Shown: piece by piece, positions 55,768 through 64,000 of the stretch | How positions within the stretch are numbered: the stretch's first letter is position 1 | Layout: the number at the start of each line of letters is the position of its first letter | Assembly: GCA_029077825.1 (NCBI GenBank) | Contig: JAQNCT010000004.1 | Location: 23,629 to 87,628 of the forward strand | Direction of reading: 5' to 3' | DNA from: Acidocella sp. | GTDB lineage: Bacteria; Pseudomonadota; Alphaproteobacteria; Acetobacterales; Acetobacteraceae | DNA length: 64,000 bases | Notes under the pieces: generated by a model | What the model saw: the letters and a program-made list of their open reading frames with translations, nothing else | Database searches by the model: none | Told to the model about the DNA's origin: nothing | Made by a program: the position numbers and the translations under genes

Positions 55768-56520
55768 TTAATGCATATGCACGGCGTCGTGCAGATACAA
55801 ACAGGTAAGAATGGCAAACACATAGGCTTGCAAGCCTGCCACCAATAGCTCCAAAGCCACCAATGCAACGTTCAGTCCCAATGGTACCACTGAGGCGAAA
55901 GCACCGAGAATTCCAAAGCTCGCTGTCAGCAGCAGCATGAACCCGGCAAAAACTTCCCACATCACGTGGCCGGCAGTCATGTTCGCAAATAAACGAACTG
56001 ACAGCGAAACCGGACGCGACAAGTAAGAAATAATCTCAATGGGCACCAGCAAAGGCAGCAGCCATACCGGCACGCCCTCGGGCACAAAGAATTTGAAAAA
56101 CCGGAATCCGTGGGTGTAAAAACCAACGCCGGTTGAGAACACGAACACAAATAGCGCCAATGATAACGTGACAGCGATATGGCTCGTAAAGGCAAAGAAA
56201 TACGGAAATAGCCCAAGCAAATTGCCGAGCAAAATGAAGCTGAATAACGTAAACACCAGGGGGAAAAACCGCAGCCCTTCCTCGCCAATGGTATCAACGC
56301 ACATATTGCGCACGAACTCGTACAGCAGTTCGATCAAGGCTTGCAGCCGCCCTGGTACGATAGCGCGGGAACGCAGGCCAAGGACAAACAGCACCACAAT
56401 GATTGCAGCGCTGGCGAGCATGGCTTCGTTTGAATTGGTGAAATTGACCGCCGCACCCAAAGGCCCAAGGCCTGTTGAGAGACGAAATTGTCCAAGCGCG
56501 TCGATCGATGGGCCCGCCAT
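55768..56520 (-). CDS. atpB: F0F1 ATP synthase subunit a
   Basis: The 250-residue stator subunit provides the proton half-channels. It shows LIELLYEFVRNMCVDTIGEEG near residue 62, FILLGNLLGLFPYFFAFTSHI near 95 and the essential Arg176 in RPVSLSVRLFANMTAGH. Its stop is 43 bp before atpE and its start 2 bp after atpI. Confidence 0.97.
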   Translation of the reverse strand: MAGPSIDALGQFRLSTGLGPLGAAVNFTNSNEAMLASAAIIVVLFVLGLRSRAIVPGRLQALIELLYEFVRNMCVDTIGEEGLRFFPLVFTLFSFILLGNLLGLFPYFFAFTSHIAVTLSLALFVFVFSTGVGFYTHGFRFFKFFVPEGVPVWLLPLLVPIEIISYLSRPVSLSVRLFANMTAGHVMWEVFAGFMLLLTASFGILGAFASVVPLGLNVALVALELLVAGLQAYVFAILTCLYLHDAVHMH

Positions 56521-56522
56521 AG

Positions 56523-56840
56523 TCAGTCTTTCCTGTTACCCGTTTTCGACCCGGTGGCGCGAACCAAATTGCGCAACCCAGCCGCCATACCCACCGGCAC
56601 CATTAAAACCATCAACCATGGCTTGGTATGAAAAAGCCGGTCCAGCCCCCACCCAATCACCACAGCGATGACCATCGCGGCCACCAGTTCAACCCCCAGA
56701 CGCATGGCGAGATTGATTGCCTTTTGCGCCGCACCGGCACCGGATTGTGCCTCGTTCGCTTTTGGCCGAGACAACCCAACTCTGTCCTGCGCTGCCGCAA
56801 GACGTTGCTCGAATGTCTCTTTGTCTCGACTTTCGTTCAT
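56523..56840 (-). CDS. atpI: ATP synthase accessory protein AtpI
   Basis: This 105-residue protein has a hydrophilic N-terminus (NESRDKETFEQRLAAAQDRVGL) and two TM segments (LGVELVAAMVIAVVIGWGLDRL, PWLMVLMVPVGMAAGLRNLVRA), the AtpI/Atp1 layout. AtpI assists c-ring assembly or Mg2+ supply. ATG 56840 is preferred because the 19-residue upstream extension lacks family character. It is the first gene of the F0 operon. Confidence 0.9.
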   Translation of the reverse strand: MNESRDKETFEQRLAAAQDRVGLSRPKANEAQSGAGAAQKAINLAMRLGVELVAAMVIAVVIGWGLDRLFHTKPWLMVLMVPVGMAAGLRNLVRATGSKTGNRKD

Positions 56841-56954
56841 GCACCTGTTTTCAGCGCCCTTATAACAGACGCTGGTAATTGAGGGGTTGCTACCCATCCC
56901 CCCTTACTGTGTCAAGAATGCCGGAAGATATAAAGCGATACTTAGGAATAATCC

Positions 56955-59900
56955 TTATTCGGCAGCCATCGCGTGGCCTGTCGGCTCCACCATATCAACG
57001 GCTCTCGCCAAATCGACTGACAGTAGCCGGGATATTCCGCGCTCCTGCATGGTGACTCCGTAGAGCCTGTCCATGCGGGCCATGGTCAGGTGATGGTGGG
57101 TAACCACCATGAACCGCGTGCCGGTTTCACGGACCATATCCTCAAGCAGGGTGCAGAACCGTTCCACATTGGCGTCATCAAGCGGGGCATCCACTTCGTC
57201 CAGTACCGAGATGGGAGCGGGATTGCATTTGAATACTGCGAATATCAATGAAAGAGCTGTCAGCGCCTGCTCACCGCCCGACAGGAGGGACAATGTTGCG
57301 AGCTTTTTACCGGGCGGTTGGGCGTAAATTTCCAAGCCGGCCTCCAGTGGGTCGTCCGAGCCGACCAGGGCCAGATGGGCTTTGCCGCCGCCGAACATGC
57401 GGGAGAATAAGGTTTGGAAATGCTTATCAACCTCGGTGAATACCGCCGAGAGCCTTTCGCGGCCCTCCCGGTTGAGGTGCCCGATGGACCCGCGGAGCTT
57501 TGCAATGGCCGAAGTAATTTCGTTGCGTTCACGCTCGATGGTCGCAATCGCGGCCTCAGCCTCCTCGGCTTCGATGTCAGCACGTAAGTTGACAGGCCCC
57601 ATTTCCTCACGTTCGCGGGTTAAACGCTCCCAACGTTTGCGGGCTTTATCTTCGGAATCCGCGGTTAGGTCAGCCGGGGGGTCAGGCAGGGCCGGTGTGG
57701 CGCCCAAACGCTCCAGAATTCGTTCCGCGACGGTACCCCAGGCATGGTTGGCAGCGGTAATATTGCCTTCCTCGCGGGCTCGGGCTTCACGCGCTTGGCT
57801 AAGCGCAGCCTCGGCAGCACGCGCCTGGCGGGCAGCCGTGTCAGCATTGGTTTGCGCCACATGGAGGGCTTCAGCCGCACGCCGGTGGTTAGCTTCGGCA
57901 GTGCTGAGCGTATCCAATGCCTCGCGGCGCGCCGCAGCAGCAACAGCGGGGGCATCGGTTAGGGCCGTTGCCGCTATTTCAGCCTCGGTGCGCCGGGCGG
58001 TAAGGTCTGTCAGGCGGTCAGTCGCGTCACGTGCGCGCTCAACCCAATCCCCACGTTCACGGTCTAGAATTTCAATCCGTTTGGTTCTTGCTGCGTCCGC
58101 AGCGCGTAGCGCCTCAAGCTTGCTGCGCGCCGCTGATTCTACCTGCCTTGCCGTGTTCAGGGCTGACCTCGCGGCCTCAACGGCGGTGCGGGCCACAGTA
58201 ATGTCAGGTAGTTTGGCCGCTTTTGATTGGATATCGGTGAAAATTGCGTGGGCCTCAGCGGCTTCGGCTGAGGTTTGATCAAATTGAACCTTAACCGTGG
58301 TAAGTTTGGCGCTGGCGCGTTCAGCTTCCGCAACCAAACGCACGGCCTCACTGCGCGCACGGTCGAACCGTTGTTCAGCAGCCCGCCTTGCATCACGTGC
58401 CGCTTGTTCAGCGCTGCGCGCGTTGCGTTCCGCCAATTCAGCCTGAGCGCGTGCCGCCCGGCCGGACTCAGCGGCGGTGCGGGTTGTGGCACGTTCTGAT
58501 TCCAAGGCGTTGAGGCGGTTGCGTTGCGCCAGCCGGACCGCTGCCTCAGAGCTTGCGCCGGGGCGGATGGTATAACCATCCCAACGCCAGACCGCACCCT
58601 CGCGTGACACCAAAATCTGGCCAGCCGTCAGGTTACCTTGGTGGATATCGCCGTCGGCACCTTCGGGCAGCAATAATATATGTGAGAGGGCGCGAGTCAG
58701 GGCGGTGGGTCCCGCCACCAGGTTGGCAAATGATTTCAGCGGAACCACTGTGAGTTCGAGCGGCGGCAATTGGCGCCAATGCCGCGCCGCTGTTAGCTCC
58801 GCCGAAGCTGACAATTCCTCGCGCAGCGCCGCACCCAAAGCCACTTCAAGGCCGGGTGGCACCGAAAGGGAATCAAGGATGGGCGTGCCCTCTCGGCCAA
58901 ATTTTTGTGCTAAAAGGGCTGCAAGGGCGTCGTATTCAGTGGCAATTTTTGTGGCAGCGGAGTCGGCGGCGGCGGCTTCGGTTCTGGCGGTGGCAAGGGC
59001 CGCTTCGGTGCTGGCTCGCTCTGCTTCCGCACCCGTGACGGCCTCCCGCGCCGCTAATAATGCGGCTTCTGCGGTGGTGCGCTCAGCTTCAGCTGCGGCG
59101 ACGCGCTCAGCGGGGATTAAGCTGGCTGACAGGCGGTTGAACTCGGCTTCGTTCTCAGCCCGGCGGCTGGCCGCCCGTTTCGCGCGCGACTCGGCTTCGC
59201 CTAAGGCCCGCCGGGCAGCATCCGATTCAGCCGCAATTCGTGCAGCATCCTCGGTGGCGCAATTTGCCGCGGCTTCCGCCTCGCGCATCGCCTCCAACGC
59301 TGCGTCCTCGGCCTGGCCAGCCGCCTCGAGCAATGCCGGGGCCGACACGAGTTCGTTGAGCAGCCTGGTTTGTTCTTCATCAAGCCGATTCTGCGCTGCT
59401 TGGGCATCAGCGGCTAGTTTGCTGGCGTGGGCGTGGTCACGCGCCAGAGTATCAACCCGCATCCGTGCTTCGGTGAGGCTGGCGCGGGCGCGAGTCTCAG
59501 CTTCGGCGGATTGTTCCTGCGCAATCCGCGCCCGTTCCAGCAAGGTCCGGGCTTCTGCTTCGGTACCGCGCAATTGTGGCAGTAACGCCTCGGTCTCAGC
59601 CGCGTAGGTGGCAGCTTCGGTGCTGGCGATTGTAGCTTCAGTCACTTTGGCGTCGGCCAAATTGAAAGCCGCTTGCGCTGCTGTTTGTGCGGCTTGAGCC
59701 ACGGCGCGTTGAATGGCTAAAAGCTCGGCCTCGGCGGCGCGAATGGCACCTGACAGATTACGGTACCGGCTGGCTTGGCGCGATTGTTTCTTCAACTCAG
59801 CCAAGCGCGACTCGATCTGGCCTTTCAAATCCTCAGCGCGGGAGAGATTTTGCTCCGCCGCTTTGAGCTTTAACTCGGCCTCATGCCGGCGGGCGTGTAA

Positions 59901-60422
59901 TCCGGTAATACCGGCGGCTTCTTCCAGCAACGCACGCCGCTCATCAGGGCGGGCATTCACCAGAGCACCAACCCGGCCTTGGCTGACCATGGCTGAAGCC
60001 CTGGAGCCGGAGGCTAGGTCAGCAAATAAGGTTTGCACATCGCGCGCCCGCGCTTCCTTACCATTTACACGGTATGAACTACCCGACCCACGCTCGATTT
60101 TCCGGGAGATTTCAAGGTCAGCAGCCTCGTGGAAAGGCGGTGGCGCGAGGCCGGAGGTTTCCTCCAGCGTCAGCGTCACCTCCGCAAGGTTGCGAGACGC
60201 ACGCCCTGCGGTTCCGGCGAAAATAACGTCTTCCATTTCGCCACCGCGCATGTTGCGCGCATTGGCCTCCCCCATTGCCCAGCGTAATGCCTCAATAACG
60301 TTGGATTTTCCGCAACCGTTCGGCCCGACCACGCCTGTCAGGCCCGGCAAAATTTCCACTGTTGTCGCATCAGCGAAACTCTTGAACCCAGCAATGCGCA
60401 GGCGGGCAAAACGAGCGGGCAT
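56955..60422 (-). CDS. smc: Chromosome segregation SMC ATPase
   Basis: SMC organises and segregates the chromosome as the ScpAB partner. The 1155-residue protein has the N-terminal Walker A GPNGCGKSN (residues 33-41), very long Ala/Glu/Arg-rich coiled coils, and a hinge near residues 490-620 (REGTPILDSLSVPPGLEVALGAAL). The C-terminal half-ATPase has the signature LLSGGEQALTALSLIFAVF and Walker B ISVLDEVDAPLDDAN. Strong GC-rich periodicity creates long spurious frames on the other strand. It starts two bases after the dsbA stop. Confidence 0.97.
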   Translation of the reverse strand: MPARFARLRIAGFKSFADATTVEILPGLTGVVGPNGCGKSNVIEALRWAMGEANARNMRGGEMEDVIFAGTAGRASRNLAEVTLTLEETSGLAPPPFHEAADLEISRKIERGSGSSYRVNGKEARARDVQTLFADLASGSRASAMVSQGRVGALVNARPDERRALLEEAAGITGLHARRHEAELKLKAAEQNLSRAEDLKGQIESRLAELKKQSRQASRYRNLSGAIRAAEAELLAIQRAVAQAAQTAAQAAFNLADAKVTEATIASTEAATYAAETEALLPQLRGTEAEARTLLERARIAQEQSAEAETRARASLTEARMRVDTLARDHAHASKLAADAQAAQNRLDEEQTRLLNELVSAPALLEAAGQAEDAALEAMREAEAAANCATEDAARIAAESDAARRALGEAESRAKRAASRRAENEAEFNRLSASLIPAERVAAAEAERTTAEAALLAAREAVTGAEAERASTEAALATARTEAAAADSAATKIATEYDALAALLAQKFGREGTPILDSLSVPPGLEVALGAALREELSASAELTAARHWRQLPPLELTVVPLKSFANLVAGPTALTRALSHILLLPEGADGDIHQGNLTAGQILVSREGAVWRWDGYTIRPGASSEAAVRLAQRNRLNALESERATTRTAAESGRAARAQAELAERNARSAEQAARDARRAAEQRFDRARSEAVRLVAEAERASAKLTTVKVQFDQTSAEAAEAHAIFTDIQSKAAKLPDITVARTAVEAARSALNTARQVESAARSKLEALRAADAARTKRIEILDRERGDWVERARDATDRLTDLTARRTEAEIAATALTDAPAVAAAARREALDTLSTAEANHRRAAEALHVAQTNADTAARQARAAEAALSQAREARAREEGNITAANHAWGTVAERILERLGATPALPDPPADLTADSEDKARKRWERLTREREEMGPVNLRADIEAEEAEAAIATIERERNEITSAIAKLRGSIGHLNREGRERLSAVFTEVDKHFQTLFSRMFGGGKAHLALVGSDDPLEAGLEIYAQPPGKKLATLSLLSGGEQALTALSLIFAVFKCNPAPISVLDEVDAPLDDANVERFCTLLEDMVRETGTRFMVVTHHHLTMARMDRLYGVTMQERGISRLLSVDLARAVDMVEPTGHAMAAE

Positions 60423-60424
60423 GG

Positions 60425-61036
60425 TTATCCTTTCGTGGCTGCCGCGACAGCTGAGGCAAAATCATCATATTCCATGGCACCGGTATGAAGCTTGCCATTG
60501 ATGAGGAAGCTGGGTGTGGCGTTGATGTGGTACATTTTCTCAGCTTCCTGCTGACCCTGCAGGATATCATTTTTGAGTTTGTCATCAGCCAGTGCTGCAT
60601 CAAAAGTACTGCGGTCCATTCCCGCCAGCGCTGCGTATTTAAAAATCGCCTGCTTATAGTCGATCCCTGGGGTGAATGCCCAATCACTCTGGCTGGCGAA
60701 GAGGGTTTCAATGAATGGATAATATTCATCGGCGGGGAGGTAGCGCGAAACCTGAGCGGCCATCAGGGCCACCCCGTCCAGAGGAAAATCCTTATAAATG
60801 ATTTGCAGTTTCCCTGTGTCGACCAGCTTTGGCTTTACCTGTGGCATGACAACCGTGCCGAAATAAGCACAATGGGTGCAGGTCATTGAAAAATATTCAA
60901 CGGCGGTGACAGGCGCTTTCGGCGAGCCGATGGAACGCTGGCCGAACGGGTCAGCCGGGCTACCGGCGGCAAAAGCCGACGGGGACAAAACGGTGGCACC
61001 TACTAGGGTTAGTATAGAACGGCGTGATATCTGCAT
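60425..61036 (-). CDS. DsbA-family thiol:disulfide oxidoreductase
   Basis: The 203-residue exported thioredoxin-fold protein starts at ATG 61036 after GAGGA. It begins MQISRRSILTLVGATVL with a twin-Arg-like signal (cleavage near AFAAG, residue 24). The active site is CTHC (Cys53-Cys56) and the cis-Pro is in INATPSFLING (Pro175). The helical insert resembles DsbA/BdbD types. It would oxidise or isomerise periplasmic disulfides. The dsbA-smc arrangement is familiar in alphaproteobacteria. Confidence 0.92.
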   Translation of the reverse strand: MQISRRSILTLVGATVLSPSAFAAGSPADPFGQRSIGSPKAPVTAVEYFSMTCTHCAYFGTVVMPQVKPKLVDTGKLQIIYKDFPLDGVALMAAQVSRYLPADEYYPFIETLFASQSDWAFTPGIDYKQAIFKYAALAGMDRSTFDAALADDKLKNDILQGQQEAEKMYHINATPSFLINGKLHTGAMEYDDFASAVAAATKG

Positions 61037-61091
61037 AATTTCCTCTATATGTAGTTTAGCCAGGAATCCGAGGCAGAGTCGAATCGTAAGT

Positions 61092-61559
61092 TCAGCCCCG
61101 CCGCGCAATACCCTCATATAATTTGGCTAGTGCCTCACCTAAAGGTCCATCAGGCAGATTTGGCGGCGGCTTGGCACTGGCTTGCGCGGACAGTTTATGC
61201 ACCGCAACGCTTGCGGTGGGGGATAATTGAATAAAGCGCAGCCGTTCAACCATTTGCTGGCCAACCCCCAGATTAAGCCGGCTGATCAAGGCAGCGCCCT
61301 GGTATTGTAATTCCATCGCGGCTGGCCCGTTGCAGGCCAGGGTAAGGGTGCCCCCGGCAAATTTTACCGGTGCCGCGCGGGTGCTAAACTCCGGCCCGGC
61401 CAGACTATCCCAGTCAGCCAATAATTGCGCGGCGGCGGGGGCGCGGCGGCGGAAGGCAGGCCGGACGATGGGGGCGATCAAGGCTGCAATGCCTCTGGCA
61501 GCGAAGTTGCGCGGCGGCGGCGCAAGAGGCACATCCTTGCGGGGTGACGCTTTTACCAT
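61092..61559 (-). CDS. DUF721/DciA-like protein
   Basis: The 155-residue protein has a basic N-terminus with IAALIAPIVRPAFRRRAPAAAQLLADWDSLAGPEFSTRAAPVKF, the DUF721 core, and a beta-rich segment (GGTLTLACNGPAAMELQYQGAALISRLN). DUF721 proteins include DciA, which helps load replicative helicase in bacteria without DnaC; family members in alphaproteobacteria adjoin mutY. The ATG at 61559 lies inside the 5' end of mutY on the opposite strand. Confidence 0.82.
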   Translation of the reverse strand: MVKASPRKDVPLAPPPRNFAARGIAALIAPIVRPAFRRRAPAAAQLLADWDSLAGPEFSTRAAPVKFAGGTLTLACNGPAAMELQYQGAALISRLNLGVGQQMVERLRFIQLSPTASVAVHKLSAQASAKPPPNLPDGPLGEALAKLYEGIARRG

Positions 61560-62551
61560 CAGCCCGCAAACTCCTGGCCTGGTATGCCCGCCACCGGCGG
61601 CATCTGCCCTGGCGTTCGCCGCCAGGTGAGAGGGCTGACCCTTATCATGTATGGCTCTCCGAGATCATGTTGCAGCAGACTGTGGTTGCCACCGTGATAC
61701 CCTATTACGCGAAATTTTTGGCGGTGTATCCGAAGATAAATGATCTAGCAGCGGCACCGCTGGATGAAGTGTTGGGTTTGTGGGCCGGGCTTGGTTACTA
61801 TGCGCGTGCCCGCAATTTGCACGCCTGTGCCAAGTTGGTGGCGGCCCTGGGCGGTTTTCCTGATACGATTGAAGGCTTGCGGGCGTTGCCCGGCATTGGC
61901 CCTTATACCGCCAACGCCATTGGCGCCATTGCCTTTAACCTGCCGGTGTTGCCGGTGGATGGTAATATTGAACGCGTTGCAGCCCGGATATTCGCCATCA
62001 CCGCGCCGATACCTGCTGCCAAGCTCAAAATTGCCAGCACCGCGGTGCGCTTCATGCAGGACAAGGCCGCCATTGCAGCACCTGGTGATTTTGCTCAGGC
62101 TTTGTTTGATCTGGGTGCCACAATCTGTACGCCGCGCAACCCGGCCTGTGCTGCGTGTCCCTGGCGGGGCTGTTGCCAGGCCCATGATTTGGGCATCGCG
62201 GCCACTTTGCCGGCCCGCGCCAAAAAGGCGCAGCGGCCGCACCGTACCGGCAGTGCCTATGTGCTGCTGGATAAATCTGGCAATGTATTTTTGACCCGAA
62301 GGCCACCTTCTGGCCTGCTGGGCGGCATGTTAGCGTTGCCTGATGTGGCGCCGATTGAGGCAAAATGGCGAGACGCTGGTGAAATTCAGCATATGTTTAC
62401 CCATTTCTCGCTTAGCTTGCAGGTTAGGCTGGCGGTGGTGACTACATTGCCCCCTGGTGTTTTGGCCGCCCCAGCCAAAACGGTGCCTTTGCCCTCGGTA
62501 ATGCGCAAGGCGCTTGACGCTGGGCTGAACTCAATTGACGATTGCGCATGA
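61544..62551 (+). CDS. mutY: A/G-specific adenine DNA glycosylase
   Basis: MutY excises adenine mispaired with 8-oxoguanine. The 335-residue protein has the catalytic Glu40 in LSEIMLQQT, the HhH motif LPGIGPYTANAIGA near 115, catalytic Asp139 in VDGNIERVAARI, and the 4Fe-4S cluster Cys195, 202, 205 and 211 (CX6CX2CX5C). The C-terminal NUDIX-like domain has RRPPSGLLGGMLALPD. The GTG 61544 start is needed to keep the LLAWYARHRRHLPWR N-terminus, so its first 16 bases overlap the divergent DUF721 gene. The last four overlap the dipeptidase. Confidence 0.95.
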   Translation: MTLLPSARKLLAWYARHRRHLPWRSPPGERADPYHVWLSEIMLQQTVVATVIPYYAKFLAVYPKINDLAAAPLDEVLGLWAGLGYYARARNLHACAKLVAALGGFPDTIEGLRALPGIGPYTANAIGAIAFNLPVLPVDGNIERVAARIFAITAPIPAAKLKIASTAVRFMQDKAAIAAPGDFAQALFDLGATICTPRNPACAACPWRGCCQAHDLGIAATLPARAKKAQRPHRTGSAYVLLDKSGNVFLTRRPPSGLLGGMLALPDVAPIEAKWRDAGEIQHMFTHFSLSLQVRLAVVTTLPPGVLAAPAKTVPLPSVMRKALDAGLNSIDDCA

Positions 62552-63555
62552 AAGAATTTTCCCCGCACGACGGTTTGCTTGCCATTGACACCCATGTGGA
62601 CATTCCCTGGCCCAACGGCCCCAGCCCGTTTGAGGATGGCCCGCGCTGCGTGGATTTGCCCAAGCTGAAAGCCGGCCAGATTGCCGCTGTATGTTTTGCC
62701 GCTTATATCCCGCAAGGCCCGCGCGATGCCGCCGGCCATCAACAGGCGGCAATAAGGGTGCGGGCGATGTTAGATAGCATTGCCGAAATGGCGCCCAAAG
62801 ACGGCTCCGGCGGTGTGATGACCAGCACGGCGGATGCCATTGAGGCCGCGTTTGCGGCGGGTAAAACCGGCATTATCCCCGCCATTGAGAATGGTTATGC
62901 GATGGGCGAGGATTTGGCGGCATTGGATGAGTTTGCCGCCCGGGGTGTGCGCTACATGACCCTCACGCATAATGGCCATAATGCCCTGGCTGATGCCGCC
63001 ATTCCGCTGGCCAGCCTGGGCAACGCCGCCACTGAACATGGCGGGCTTTCAGAACTTGGCCGGGCGGCGGTGATGCGGATGAACCAGCTGGGAATTTTGG
63101 TGGATATTTCGCACGCCGCCAAATCCACCATGCTGCAAGCCGCAGCCCTTTCACGCACGCCAATTCTGGCCACTCACTCCTGTATTCGCGCGCTGTGCGA
63201 CCACCCGCGCAACCTTGATGACGAACAATTGGAGGCACTAAGTGCCACCGGCGGCCTGGTGCAAATTACCATCGTCTCAAATTTTTTGCGCCCCAAAGCA
63301 CGAGCTAATGATTTGAGTGTGGCCGATATTGCTGACCATGTGGATTATGCCGTTAAGAAAATCGGCATCGACCATGTCGGCATTGGCACTGACTTTGACG
63401 GCGGCGGCGGGGTGCGCGGTTATATGAACGCAGCACAGGCCCCGCATTTAACCAAGGAATTGTTCAAGCGCGGGTATGACCACGAGGCTTTGGGTAAAAT
63501 TTGGGGTGGTAATTTTTTACGGTTGTTGCGGGTGGCGGAATGTAAGTTGTCGTAA
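62548..63555 (+). CDS. Renal-dipeptidase-type (M19) zinc dipeptidase
   Basis: This 335-residue amidohydrolase has IDTHVDIPW (zinc ligands, near residue 13), Glu in PAIENGYAMG near 112, DISHAAKSTM near 188, ATHSCIRALCDHPRNL near 208 and GIGTDFDGG near 274. This is the membrane dipeptidase/M19 set. Bacterial members hydrolyse dipeptides including those with D-residues. ATG 62548 overlaps the mutY stop (ATGA); an upstream in-frame TTG at 62542 is less likely. Confidence 0.93.
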   Translation: MKEFSPHDGLLAIDTHVDIPWPNGPSPFEDGPRCVDLPKLKAGQIAAVCFAAYIPQGPRDAAGHQQAAIRVRAMLDSIAEMAPKDGSGGVMTSTADAIEAAFAAGKTGIIPAIENGYAMGEDLAALDEFAARGVRYMTLTHNGHNALADAAIPLASLGNAATEHGGLSELGRAAVMRMNQLGILVDISHAAKSTMLQAAALSRTPILATHSCIRALCDHPRNLDDEQLEALSATGGLVQITIVSNFLRPKARANDLSVADIADHVDYAVKKIGIDHVGIGTDFDGGGGVRGYMNAAQAPHLTKELFKRGYDHEALGKIWGGNFLRLLRVAECKLS

Positions 63556-63559
63556 CGCC

Positions 63560-64000
63560 CTAGTGATTGAACTCAGAGTAGGGCTTGCGACTTTGGTCCA
63601 TGACTTCTTCATCGCAAATAATAGCTGATTGTTTTTTGATGAAATTCATATCCGTTGGTTGTGGCTCTTGTACCCTAGTTAAATCTATTTTTTCGTCATT
63701 TATTGTGTAGTGGCGCATAAAAAGACGCATGACATGTGCTACTCCAGCTTGCGTGACCTCTCGTTTGTCAGCTTCGTAGTAAAAATTCCCTGCATGCGGG
63801 CCCGTGATAATTTCGTAAGATGGAAAATAAGCTATATTTTCTGGATAAGCGGATTCCATTTCATCTGCTGCAGCTCTCAGGATTGATTTTGAGCATATCG
63901 TTGAAGCTAAAACACTTCGCGGTTCATAAGTAGCTATTAATGGCACAGGAGAAACGGTTAAAATTATGCGGATTTTTGGGTTTTTCGCGCGCAGAAAAGT
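63560..64000 (-). CDS. GSCFA-domain protein, C-terminal part (truncated by window end)
   Basis: The frame is open to the last base of the window. The visible part (about 146 codons) contains IILTVSPVPLIATYEPRSVLASTICSKSILRAAADEME in consecutive pieces, then YFPSYEIITGPHAGNFYYEADKREVTQAGVAHVMRLFMRHY. This pattern is characteristic of the GSCFA family, SGNH-hydrolase relatives often encoded near surface-polysaccharide genes. The apparent GTG at 63946 is an internal Val, since conserved sequence continues upstream. The region is AT-richer than the dipeptidase gene beside it. Confidence 0.85.
   Translation of the reverse strand, partial: TFLRAKNPKIRIILTVSPVPLIATYEPRSVLASTICSKSILRAAADEMESAYPENIAYFPSYEIITGPHAGNFYYEADKREVTQAGVAHVMRLFMRHYTINDEKIDLTRVQEPQPTDMNFIKKQSAIICDEEVMDQSRKPYSEFNH

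Noticed and set aside
57382..59607. Two long plus-strand open frames opposite smc (near 57.4-58.3 and 58.7-59.6 kb)
   Set aside because: Their Ala/Ser/Arg-rich translations are the expected by-product of the repetitive GC-rich smc coiled-coil codons read on the other strand.
63557..63584. GCCCTA/TAGGGC inverted repeat after the dipeptidase gene
   Set aside because: Only six base pairs with a 16-base loop and mostly inside the GSCFA coding sequence; likely chance.

Overview
The window is a mostly housekeeping stretch of an alphaproteobacterial chromosome. The gene content and order point to Rhodospirillales, probably Acetobacteraceae or a close relative; this is inferred without any database search. 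The indicators are a separate F0 ATP synthase operon in the order atpI-atpB-atpE-b'-b, perM-hdaA-ppk1 divergent from purM-purN, DUF721/dsbA/smc beside mutY, a cyclic-glucan-type ABC exporter, and ELM1-family and GSCFA proteins. GC content is moderately high by eye, with two visibly AT-richer patches (about 47.0-50.3 kb and 63.56-64.0 kb). No CRISPR array, transposase, integrase, phage gene or rRNA was seen. One tRNA (Val, CAC) is present.

Layout. 0-4 kb: metF (minus), then mlaA-mlaC lipid-asymmetry genes and a Tet-type MFS exporter. 4-10.3 kb: aroC with an unrecognised 392-residue protein, a minus-strand aspartoacylase/succinylglutamate desuccinylase relative, then an ELM1-family protein overlapping a 631-residue protein of unknown function. 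10.4-15.9 kb: tRNA-Val with its own promoter (minus), then an MFS transporter overlapping a metallophosphoesterase/radical-SAM fusion, guaA and a glyoxalase-II-like hydrolase, ending in a strong bidirectional terminator. 16-20 kb (minus): perM-hdaA-ppk1. 20-25.2 kb: purM-purN, a 53-residue membrane protein, pdxY overlapping a half-size ABC exporter, and a CBS-pair protein. 25.2-29.4 kb: glycine-zipper lipoprotein, cyanase, mscL, secA.

29.5-40.8 kb: periplasmic parvulin PPIase and argJ, pdxH (minus), fabI-accA, a small membrane protein (minus), and a tight glyQ-glyS-ppdK-thioesterase run. 40.8-43.8 kb (minus): DedA-family protein, a response regulator and histidine kinase pair, and a probable 56-residue protein upstream of the regulator. 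43.9-50.4 kb: group IV ornithine-type decarboxylase, dienelactone hydrolase overlapping a Tat-exported alpha/alpha-toroid protein, a small membrane protein, and a three-part 1009-residue glycosyltransferase. 50.3-61.6 kb (minus): comM/yifB, a polar amino-acid ABC importer without an ATPase gene, the F0 operon, smc, dsbA and DUF721. 61.5-64 kb: mutY overlapping an M19 dipeptidase, then the C-terminal part of a GSCFA protein running off the right edge.

How the parts work together. Many adjacent genes overlap by 4 nt (ATGA, GTGA or TTGA), so translational coupling is the rule. The least explained pieces are the MFS/metallophosphoesterase-radical-SAM pair at 10.6-13.6 kb, the ELM1/631-residue pair at 7.4-10.3 kb, the 392-residue protein after aroC, and the three-domain glycosyltransferase. 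I found no certain new system. The radical-SAM locus is the best candidate for undescribed chemistry.
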